From assembly GCF_035830635.1 (NCBI RefSeq), contig NZ_JAYMFI010000011.1:1-64000 (forward strand): a stretch of DNA of 64,000 bases, read 5' to 3'. The position numbers and the translations under genes were made by a program. The notes under the pieces are model-generated. The model ran no database searches. It was not told where the DNA came from and saw only the letters and a list, made by a program, of their open reading frames with translations. This DNA is from Adlercreutzia shanghongiae. Lineage in GTDB: Bacteria; Actinomycetota; Coriobacteriia; Coriobacteriales; Eggerthellaceae. This document shows positions 41,439 through 48,778 of the stretch, in pieces (within the stretch, counting starts at the first letter, position 1; every line of letters starts with the position of its first letter).

Positions 41439-42803
41439 GTGACTACTGCAAACAATTCCACTGCCCCTCTGGCGGGTATGAAGGTCATCGACTGGACGGA
41501 GGTTCAGTCCGGTCCGTCCTGCACGCAGCTGCTTGCCTGGATGGGCGCCGAGGTCATCAAGATTGAGCGTCCCGGCGGCGACCCGACCCGTACCGAGCTG
41601 CTCGATATCGCCGATTCCTGGAGCGTCTACTACCTCCAGCTGAACGCGAACAAGAAATCCCTTACCCTGAATGTGAAGACTCCCGAGGGCAAGGAAGTTC
41701 TGACGAAGCTTCTGAAGGAGGCCGACGTCTTCGTTGAGAACATCGGCCCCGGCGATGTGGAGAAAATGGGCTTTGGTTGGGAGCAGGTGCACGCCATCAA
41801 CCCGCGCTGCGTCATGGCGTCGCTCAAGGGCTTCGGTCAGAAGAGCCGTTTTTCCCACGTGAAGGCCTTCGAGCCGGTAGCCCAGTCGGCCGGCGGCGCT
41901 GCCTCCACCACCGGCTGGAACGAGGGCTCCTTCAACGTGCCCACCCAGTCGGCCGCCGCCTTGGGCGATTCCAACACCGGCATGCATCTGACCATCGGCA
42001 TTCTGTCCGCGCTGCTGCAGCGCGAGCACACAGGCGTCGGCTGCTACGTGTACCAGTCCATGCAGAACGCCGTGCTGAACCTGTGTCGCATCAAGCTGCG
42101 CGACCAGATTATGCTGGACAACATGGGAGCGCTGCCGCACTATGAGGTATACCCCGACTGGAACTGGGGCCGCGCCATCCCGCGCGCCGAGAACACCGAG
42201 GGCGGCCAGGTCATCGGCTGGTGCTACAAGGCCAAGGGCTGGGAGACCGACCCCAACGCCTACGTGTACATCGTGGTGCAGAACTCCGAGAAGGCCTTCA
42301 AGGGCCTGTGCGAGGCCATCGGCAAGCCCGAGCTGGCCGACGACCCGAGGTTCACGCCGTGGAACAATCGCCAGCTGCACAAGGACGAGCTATACCCCCT
42401 CATCGAGGAGTACACCAAGCAGTACGACAAGTACGAGCTGACCGACAAGCTGGGCGCGGCCGGCATTCCCGTGGGCCCGGTGCTCGACTGGTACGAGATT
42501 GAGAACGACCCCGATCTTCTGGCCGACGGCACCATTCCCGAAATCGACCAGGGCGGCGCCCGCGGCAAGTTCAAGACCATCGGGCTTCCCTTCACCATGT
42601 CGAACTTCAAGCCGGATTACAAGCGCGCTCCCGACTTGGGCGAGAACAACGCCGAGATTCTGGAGAGCTTGGGCTATACCGCCGACGAGGTGCAGCAGTT
42701 CACCCAAAGCGGCGTTCTGCAGGCGCCCGAGCAGCCGTCGAACCCGGCGGTGAAGGTCATCACCTACGAGGAGTATCAGCAGATGAAGAAGGCCTCCAAG
42801 TAA
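41439..42803 (+). CDS. frc: Formyl-CoA:oxalate CoA-transferase
   Basis: 454 residues, class III CoA-transferase, about 25 longer than the Oxalobacter enzyme. It moves CoA from formyl-CoA to oxalate, giving oxalyl-CoA and formate. The nucleophilic Asp177 lies in ALGDSNTGMHL, identical in context to known FRC, and KGWETDPNAYVY is a further close match. The flexible tetraglycine loop that covers the active site in known FRC reads NTEGGQ here (252-257). GAGGTG precedes the GTG start. Divergent WYL regulator upstream; terminator downstream. The oxalyl-CoA decarboxylase is 6 kb away. Confidence 0.88.
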   Translation: MTTANNSTAPLAGMKVIDWTEVQSGPSCTQLLAWMGAEVIKIERPGGDPTRTELLDIADSWSVYYLQLNANKKSLTLNVKTPEGKEVLTKLLKEADVFVENIGPGDVEKMGFGWEQVHAINPRCVMASLKGFGQKSRFSHVKAFEPVAQSAGGAASTTGWNEGSFNVPTQSAAALGDSNTGMHLTIGILSALLQREHTGVGCYVYQSMQNAVLNLCRIKLRDQIMLDNMGALPHYEVYPDWNWGRAIPRAENTEGGQVIGWCYKAKGWETDPNAYVYIVVQNSEKAFKGLCEAIGKPELADDPRFTPWNNRQLHKDELYPLIEEYTKQYDKYELTDKLGAAGIPVGPVLDWYEIENDPDLLADGTIPEIDQGGARGKFKTIGLPFTMSNFKPDYKRAPDLGENNAEILESLGYTADEVQQFTQSGVLQAPEQPSNPAVKVITYEEYQQMKKASK

Positions 42804-42866
42804 CGCCGAGCACGCTGAGCAGACGCTGAGTCGCGCGCGGCCCACAAGCGCAATGTGAGTCAATGG

Positions 42867-42915
42867 GAAGACGCTGGGATTTTTAAAAAAGTCCCAGCGT
42901 CTTCTGTATTTTTGC
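42867..42915 (+). terminator. Rho-independent terminator after frc
   Basis: A 13-bp stem GAAGACGCTGGGA / TCCCAGCGTCTTC encloses a T/A-rich loop and is followed by TGTATTTTTG. Confidence 0.9.
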
Positions 42916-42969
42916 AACCTTTCAGCTTTGGGTTCATATATAAGAAAACGGGGCCTGGCACGGTCACGG

Positions 42970-42975
42970 TAGTCT
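42970..42975 (+). promoter_or_regulatory. Possible -10 box of a leaderless gene
   Basis: TAGTCT lies 7 bases before ATG 42983, which has no ribosome binding site. This spacing matches the vsr and mnmA starts in this window and suggests a leaderless transcript. Confidence 0.4.
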
Positions 42976-42982
42976 AGCCGCC

Positions 42983-43267
42983 ATGGGGAAGAACATACAG
43001 AAAACCGTGGGGCGGAGAATCCGCGATGTAAGGACGAAGCAGGGCATTTCCCAGTCGCAGCTCGCCCTTATGACCCACATGACGAAATCCTATATGAGCG
43101 AGATTGAGGCAGGGAAGAAGAACCTGACCCTGCGCACCCTCGCTAAGATCGCCGATTGCCTTGGCGTGGGCATCGAGCATCTCATCTGCGATGAACCTTG
43201 CGGAGCTATGCAAAACTCCGGGGGGGGGGGGTTCGAAGCGCTGAACCTGGAAAGTGACGGCTGCTAA
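42983..43267 (+). CDS. XRE-family HTH regulator with a poly-G tract near its end
   Basis: 94 residues. The helix-turn-helix is typical (GRRIRDVRTKQGISQSQLAL, then KSYMSEIEAGKKNLTLRTLA). The DNA-binding domain is complete by residue 70. A run of 12 G (43220-43231) then encodes Gly-Gly-Gly-Gly before a short tail. It stands just after frc and converges on the LuxR gene 35 bases away. A small cytoplasmic regulator, its target unknown; frc or the LuxR locus are the neighbours. Confidence 0.8.
   Translation: MGKNIQKTVGRRIRDVRTKQGISQSQLALMTHMTKSYMSEIEAGKKNLTLRTLAKIADCLGVGIEHLICDEPCGAMQNSGGGGFEALNLESDGC
43220..43231 (+). repeat. Homopolymeric tract of 12 G within the XRE gene
   Basis: Twelve consecutive G lie in the 3' part of the HTH gene. 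Tracts of this length slip during replication. A change of one base would replace the last about ten residues and end the protein within a few codons. Confidence 0.9.
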
Positions 43268-43302
43268 GGTGGAGCAGGGGCAGCCCGCCGTTTTGGACGG
43301 TT

Positions 43303-44745
43303 TTAGGAAATGGCCGCCATGCGCTCGTTCACGAGGTTGATAAGCTCTTGCTTGGAATGGACGCCCAGCTTGCGGTAGATTGATTTGGCGTACCACTGCA
43401 CCGTGCCCAGGGCCAGGTATAGCGTCTCTGAAATGTGCTTTTGGCTGTTGCCCCGGGCGATGAGGGCCATGATTTCGGCCTCGCGCTCCGAAAGCTCCGA
43501 CTCGTTGGACACCAGGGCGCAGGCCTCTTCGAAGCTGGACTGGGACGCTTTTTCAGGTGCAGCATCGTCGGCGTCGCTATCTTCAATCTGGGAAAGAGCG
43601 TGCAGCTCAGCGGCGGTCAGGCGGTGGTTGGCGAAGGCGAGCACGCTGACGAGCACCACCATGGACATGAGGATGACCACGGGCACGATATCGACTTCGG
43701 TAAGGCCCTGCGTCACGATAACTTGGGGAAATACGAGACGCTGCAGGGCGATGGGCAGCACTTTGAACACGATCATGCCGATGGATACGACCATGATAGG
43801 GGAGACGCGGTCGTTCTTCACGAACTGGAACATGATGAGGTAGGCGAGGACCTCGAAGCAGTTAAGCGCGCCATGGGTCATGCCGAGTCCTGCGTAGAAG
43901 GCCTGGCCCCGCATGCCGATGAGAATCATGGCGCCCAAAAGGAACAGGCCCGCAGCGGGCACCCAAGTATTGCGATAGCCCTGCTCCAGCGAGGCGCCGC
44001 GCCGGGCCGAAAAGATGCAGTAGCCCATGACGCAGGCGATGGAGGCGCAGCGGACGAGCAGCTCGAGGAAGGGGACATCCCGGCCCAGATTGAAGTAGAG
44101 TCCCGTAACGATGCGGCCGCCAATGAGCAGCACGGCCAAAAGCGTCAGCATAATGAAGGGCGCATGACGCAGGACGGCGAAATCGTGGCTGTAGGTTGGC
44201 GCCGCCCCCGAAGGGACTTTCACGAAAAACCAGCACAGGCCCGAAAGGGCGGCCGATAGGCCGCAAAGCGCCATGCGGCCTTCCTCGGGCAGGAAGTTGC
44301 CCATAGTGAGGGCGGCGTAACCGAGAGCCGACCCGAAAAGCAGCAGCGTGGTCTGGCGCGCATCGATGCGGGCGAGCAGCGTCATCCAGCACAGCATGAG
44401 GGCCACGTAGCTGAAAGACAGAATGAAGGTCGCCGCAAGAGCTAGCGGCAGGGAATAGTAATCGGTAGCCAGGGCCGCCAGCAACGTGGCATAGCCCGCA
44501 AGCCCTGCCAGCACGCAGGCAAGTGCCCCGGCGCGGTGCTCGGCGAAGAACCGCGCCACGGGGACGCGGGCGATAACGGCTACGACGAAGAGCGCCAGGG
44601 TGAAGCCCAGAATGGTCTCGTTGCCATGGGAATAGGCGCGCGCCTCGGGGAAGAACCCCGCCATCATCACAGGCGGAAAGAACACCCAGCTGAAGGTGAG
44701 TCCGATGACGGCCACGATAAACGTATTTGTCTGAAGCTTGTGCAA
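43303..44745 (-). CDS. Membrane-bound LuxR-family transcriptional regulator
   Basis: 480 residues if it starts at TTG 44745 (GGGGAAGG just before; MHKLQTNTFIVAVIGL). The frame is open further upstream, but no ATG or GTG with a site fits. Some 12 membrane helices precede a LuxR HTH at about 418-480 (LSEREAEIMALIARG, then GTVQWYAKSIYRKLG). It is divergent from the cytochrome/flavoprotein operon at 45097 and most likely controls it. Confidence 0.82.
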   Translation of the reverse strand: MHKLQTNTFIVAVIGLTFSWVFFPPVMMAGFFPEARAYSHGNETILGFTLALFVVAVIARVPVARFFAEHRAGALACVLAGLAGYATLLAALATDYYSLPLALAATFILSFSYVALMLCWMTLLARIDARQTTLLLFGSALGYAALTMGNFLPEEGRMALCGLSAALSGLCWFFVKVPSGAAPTYSHDFAVLRHAPFIMLTLLAVLLIGGRIVTGLYFNLGRDVPFLELLVRCASIACVMGYCIFSARRGASLEQGYRNTWVPAAGLFLLGAMILIGMRGQAFYAGLGMTHGALNCFEVLAYLIMFQFVKNDRVSPIMVVSIGMIVFKVLPIALQRLVFPQVIVTQGLTEVDIVPVVILMSMVVLVSVLAFANHRLTAAELHALSQIEDSDADDAAPEKASQSSFEEACALVSNESELSEREAEIMALIARGNSQKHISETLYLALGTVQWYAKSIYRKLGVHSKQELINLVNERMAAIS

Positions 44746-45096
44746 CGCCTTCCCCTTGCTTGCGCTGTTGAAAACCCTCCTGCGGACTCGCGATTCCGCG
44801 CTGACAATTATATCGGCTTCCCGCCTGAGCTTTTTGAAAACTTGCGGAGCATCCAAATTGCAAAACCCGCAATGAGCGGGCAATCCTTCAATTTCACCCT
44901 GTTTTATGGGGAGGCGCGGGCAGGGGTGGTGGGCCAATTCCCCATGAAAGGCGAGGTGCTTTCCCACGGCTCCTTTGCCACAATCGAACCGCTTCGTTGA
45001 GCTTTTCCGTGAGCGTTCGCGCTTGGCAGCCTCACTCGCTGGGAGCGGACGGCGCGAAGCGGGAAGGCCGAAAGGATGAAAGGAAGGAAGGGAAGC
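44746..45096. promoter_or_regulatory. 351-base divergent promoter region
   Basis: A -10-like TATAAT for the leftward LuxR gene lies at 44807-44812 (minus strand). A 5-bp dyad CCCGC-AATGA-GCGGG is at 44866-44880; its centre CAATGAG also occurs in the palindrome at 15940. A G-rich stretch precedes the cytochrome gene. No ORF of note. Confidence 0.45.
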
Positions 45097-45639
45097 ATGA
45101 AAGCGAAAAAGGTAACGCTGATGCTCGCGACGTTCGCTCTAGCGGTGGCCCTGGGCGCGGTGGCGGCATGCAGCCCGAGCGGTGCAAGCGACCTCGCTGA
45201 GACCGGCGGCAGCGATTGGGACGCCGTGGTGGCGGCCAACCCGGACGACCCCTATGTGGCGAGCTACGAGGCCGAGGACCCGGCGACGCTCATCACCATG
45301 CACAAGAAGCTGGGCAACACCTGCGAGAGCTGTCATGACGAGGAGATTGCCTCCATGGTGGGCACCTTCGACGAGCTGGTCGGTCCGTCCGAGGACACCC
45401 TCGCCACCCGTGAGTTCTGCCTGAACGACGGGTGCCACAGCTGGGAGAAGATCGTGGACAGCACCATTCTCGACGGCGACAAGACGGTCTACAACCCTGA
45501 GGGCCTCTACAACGTGCACGACAACCATCGCGGCGATGTTGACTGCGGCCAGTGCCATTCCATGCACGGCCAGCCGACGCTGAACTGCGTCCAGTGCCAC
45601 TACATGGACCTGCCCGAGGGCTGGGACGGCTTCGAATAG
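45097..45639 (+). CDS. Tetraheme cytochrome c lipoprotein
   Basis: 180 residues from ATG 45097; an ATG 21 bases earlier is in frame, but GGAAGGGAAG favours this one and gives a tidy lipoprotein signal (lipid Cys25 in VAACS). Four heme motifs: CESCH (76-80), CLNDGCH (108-114, CX4CH), CGQCH (140-144) and CVQCH (154-158). It is a lipid-anchored relative of the cytochrome at 1947 without its first heme, and would pass electrons to the flavoprotein encoded 24 bases downstream. The pair resembles cgr1/cgr2 in order. Confidence 0.87.
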   Translation: MKAKKVTLMLATFALAVALGAVAACSPSGASDLAETGGSDWDAVVAANPDDPYVASYEAEDPATLITMHKKLGNTCESCHDEEIASMVGTFDELVGPSEDTLATREFCLNDGCHSWEKIVDSTILDGDKTVYNPEGLYNVHDNHRGDVDCGQCHSMHGQPTLNCVQCHYMDLPEGWDGFE

Positions 45640-45663
45640 GCTTGTAGGAAGAAGGGACTTATC

Positions 45664-47241
45664 ATGACTCAAGAACTCTCGCGCCGCAGCTTCCTGCTCG
45701 GCTCCACCACCCTGGGCGCCGCCGCGCTGGCTGCCAGCGCCCTGGGCCTTGCCCCTGAAATTGCCCATGCGGACGAGACCGAGGCTTCTGCGACGGTTTC
45801 CGAGACGTATGATTGCGACTTTGTGGTGTGCGGTTCGGGCACGGCGGGTTTGTGCGCCGCTAACCGCGCCGCCGAGTTGGGCGCCAAGGTCATCTTGGTG
45901 GACGTGAACACCGAAAACGGCGTGGGCGGCAATTCCCGCTACGTGGAAAACATCGGCAACGTGGCCATGGGTACCGACAATGCTCTGGAGAACGTGGGAG
46001 CAGCCGACCATTATTACGACGGCCTGGCCAGCTACCACCGCTATGCCTCCAGCACCATCGTCACGCGTCGCTATGCCAATGACGGCGAGAAGGTGCGTGC
46101 CTGGACGACCGACTTCCAGGGTATTACCTACAACGCGAAGGGCAAGTACGATCACGGCGAGGATGGCATGTCCGGTGGCCTGTACGCCATCATGAAGATG
46201 TACCAGCTCGCCCAGGACCAGGGTGTGCAGTTCCTCTTCGACGCCCGCGCCTACCAGCTTCTCACCAATGATGAGGGCGCGGTAACCGGCGTTCTGTGCA
46301 AGACGCGCACCGGCGAGGTGATTCAGGTGAACGCCAGGGCGGTGGATTTGTGTACGGGCGGCTTCGCGGCCAACAAGGAGATGTTCGAGCATTACACGAA
46401 CGTCCCTTACGAGTGCGTCATTCCCCGCGGCTCCATGGGTACTCAGCGTGGCGATGGCATCACCATGGGCCTGGAGCACGACGCGCTGCTGCACCACCCC
46501 GAGGCCGTGAACTACTGCAGCTGGATTCTGCCCGGCCACTACAACAAGGGCGCGCTGACGGTGTGCGGCGTGAACCAAGCCGACGAGGTGTTCCTCAACC
46601 AGGATGGCCGCCGCTTCTGCGACGAGAGCGTCATCAAGGACTGGACGCTTTCCGGCAACATCGGCTCCCAGCAGCAGCACGTGTTCGCCATTATCGACCA
46701 GGCCTTCGTTGAGAAGATCATGACCGAGGGCGTGACCACGCGCCGTGCCAACTACTACGAGCCCGGCGAGCCGGTGCCCGGGTTCCAGGAGGAGATCGAC
46801 AAGGCCCTCACGCGCGAGAACCCCCGTGTGTTCAAGGCCGACACCCTCGAGGAGCTCGCCGAGATGCTCGGTATGGATCCGGCGGCGCTCAAAGCCGAGA
46901 TGGACAAGTACAACGGCTACTGCGACGAGGGTTACGACCACGACTTCCTTAAGGCCAAGGAGAACCTTCGCAAGATGGATACGCCGCCGTTCTACGGCTT
47001 CCGTTGCCTGCTGGCCTTCTACGGTACCGTGGGCGGTCTGAAGGTGGACGAGTACGCTCGCGTCATCCGCAAGGATTTCAAGCCCATTCCCGGTCTGTAC
47101 GCTGGCGGCTCCGATGCCGGTGGCTTGTTCGGTCCCTACTACGACGTGTCCTGCGCGCCCGGCTCCACGCAGCTATGGGCCCGCGTCTCGGGCTACTGGG
47201 CTGCCGAGCATGCCGTGCAGGAGTACTTCCCCACGCTCTAG
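45664..47241 (+). CDS. Exported Tat FAD-dependent reductase paired with a cytochrome
   Basis: 525 residues, Tat signal SRRSFLLG with an Ala-rich core and a likely cleavage after AHA. FAD motif VVCGSGTAGLCAANRAAELG and a C-terminal contact segment LYAGGSDAGGLFG. The histidine/arginine set of fumarate reductases is absent (RCLLAFYGTVGGLK), so another organic acceptor is reduced outside the cytoplasm. It forms an operon with the tetraheme cytochrome and is next to a divergent membrane LuxR regulator. A strong terminator follows. The substrate is not readable; cardiac-glycoside reductase Cgr2 is a distant architectural model only. Confidence 0.85.
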   Translation: MTQELSRRSFLLGSTTLGAAALAASALGLAPEIAHADETEASATVSETYDCDFVVCGSGTAGLCAANRAAELGAKVILVDVNTENGVGGNSRYVENIGNVAMGTDNALENVGAADHYYDGLASYHRYASSTIVTRRYANDGEKVRAWTTDFQGITYNAKGKYDHGEDGMSGGLYAIMKMYQLAQDQGVQFLFDARAYQLLTNDEGAVTGVLCKTRTGEVIQVNARAVDLCTGGFAANKEMFEHYTNVPYECVIPRGSMGTQRGDGITMGLEHDALLHHPEAVNYCSWILPGHYNKGALTVCGVNQADEVFLNQDGRRFCDESVIKDWTLSGNIGSQQQHVFAIIDQAFVEKIMTEGVTTRRANYYEPGEPVPGFQEEIDKALTRENPRVFKADTLEELAEMLGMDPAALKAEMDKYNGYCDEGYDHDFLKAKENLRKMDTPPFYGFRCLLAFYGTVGGLKVDEYARVIRKDFKPIPGLYAGGSDAGGLFGPYYDVSCAPGSTQLWARVSGYWAAEHAVQEYFPTL

Positions 47242-47293
47242 CCTCGCATATTCCTCTTAACGGCGGTTCCCCTCCCCGCCGCCTGTTACGCAC

Positions 47294-47332
47294 AACGTCC
47301 CGCCGGGCCTTCCCCAATGCCGGCGGGACGTT
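47294..47332. terminator. Terminator between flavoprotein and cation efflux genes
   Basis: A perfect 13-bp stem AACGTCCCGCCGG / CCGGCGGGACGTT with a 13-base loop and a short T-run; it lies between convergent stops. Confidence 0.88.
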
Positions 47333-47360
47333 TGCTGTTTGTGGGGAATTCGGAAAGGCG

Positions 47361-48470
47361 CTACCCCTCGTAGTCCACATCCACGATGACGCTGTAGTCG
47401 AAGTCGGGGTACTTCTCTTTCATGGCGTCGACGATCTTGTTGCGGATGGTCTCGGCGTCGGCCTTGAAATCGATGACCAGATCGAAGAAGGCCTCCTTGG
47501 TCTCCGCGTCCACGTAGAAGCCGTGGGTCTGCAGGATTTTCGGCTCGCCTTTCACCAGGTGCTGCAAATAGGCGCGCATGGGCGCGAACTCGCCGGTCGT
47601 GTTGTCGGCGTAGATGCCCACGGTGGCCAGCACGTTGAACTTCTCGCTCAGACCCTTAGAGATTTTGCGCGTGAGCTCGTGAATCTGGCGGGCTGTCATG
47701 TTGTCGGGCACTTCGATGTGCACGCTGCCGATAATCTCGTTGGGTCCGAAGTTGTCGAGCAGCAAATCATAGGTGCCGCGCACGTCGGGATAGGAGTTCA
47801 CGTAGTCCAAGATCTCCTGGCCGAACTGGTCGTCCTCGCGGGCGCCGATGATGGGGCCGAGCGCGTCGGTGAGCACTTCAAGACCCGCCTTCACCACCAC
47901 GAGCGAGATGATGAGGCCCACGATGCCGTCGATGTTGACGCCCCAGGCGAGCTGGGCGATGGCCACCACCAGGGTGCCCGCCGAGAGCACCGCATCGTAG
48001 TTGGAATCGATGCCCGAGGCGATGAGCGCCTTTGAGTTGGTCTTATCGCCGGCGCGCTTGAAGTAGATGCCGATGAGCACCTTCGCAACGATGGCTACTA
48101 CGATCACGGTGATGGTAAGGGCGGTGTAGTTCGTGACGGCCGGGTGCGCAATTTTGTCGATGGACTCGCGTAGGGAAAGGGCGCCGGCCACCAAGATGAT
48201 GATGGCGATAATGACAGAGGTGAGGTACTCGATGCGGCCGTAGCCGAAGGGGTGGCGGCGGTTCGGGCGCATGTCGGCGAGCTTGGTGCCCACGATGGTG
48301 ACGATAGAGGACAGCGCGTCGGTGGCGTTGTTCACCGCGTCTAAGATAATGGCGATGGAGTTCGACATAAAGCCGACGATGAGCTTGAAGACCACAAGCA
48401 GCATGTTGCCCGCGATGCCGACGAAGCTCGCTTTGACAATTGCGCGCTCGCGTTTGTTTCGGGAGGCCAT
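47361..48470 (-). CDS. Cation diffusion facilitator (CDF) efflux transporter
   Basis: 369 residues from ATG 48470 (GAGGAG before it; GTG 48479 is an in-frame alternative). Six membrane helices contain the two metal-binding sets, NNATD in helix 2 and DSNYD in helix 5, and the C-terminal cytoplasmic ferredoxin-like domain is present (VHIEVPDNM). The Asn in the first site is seen in manganese or iron exporters rather than zinc ones, so Mn2+ or Fe2+ is the best guess. The last about 90 residues form an extra domain after the usual end. Divergent from oxc. Confidence 0.88.
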   Translation of the reverse strand: MASRNKRERAIVKASFVGIAGNMLLVVFKLIVGFMSNSIAIILDAVNNATDALSSIVTIVGTKLADMRPNRRHPFGYGRIEYLTSVIIAIIILVAGALSLRESIDKIAHPAVTNYTALTITVIVVAIVAKVLIGIYFKRAGDKTNSKALIASGIDSNYDAVLSAGTLVVAIAQLAWGVNIDGIVGLIISLVVVKAGLEVLTDALGPIIGAREDDQFGQEILDYVNSYPDVRGTYDLLLDNFGPNEIIGSVHIEVPDNMTARQIHELTRKISKGLSEKFNVLATVGIYADNTTGEFAPMRAYLQHLVKGEPKILQTHGFYVDAETKEAFFDLVIDFKADAETIRNKIVDAMKEKYPDFDYSVIVDVDYEG

Positions 48471-48778
48471 CTTCCTCACTCCTCTTATATTTCATGCGCC
48501 TCATTGGCTCATGTCGATTATAGTCCTCGCGCGCATTGCGTGGCTGATGAGGCAGATTGCCTTTCCAATGCAGTTCGGTAACCTGGCGCCAACATGGTCT
48601 CGCGACGGGCGAAGAGGGCCAGCTGCGACAACTATATTTCAAAGCGAGGCATTTCCCCCCGCTGGGTTTGCATGCGGTCGTTTCGCCGCAAGGGCCGCTT
48701 CGGCAGAGCGGTGAGGCGAGCCGCCGCAGGGCGGGAGGTGCCCCGAAGAAGAGCACGACTCGACCACAGGAGGCACCT
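48471..48778. promoter_or_regulatory. 308-base divergent region, CDF / oxc
   Basis: TATAATCG (minus strand, 48517-48524) may be the -10 of the CDF gene. Several short GC-rich dyads, such as CCGCTTCGGCAGAGCGG at 48692-48708, precede oxc. No clear riboswitch fold or ORF was recognised. Confidence 0.4.
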
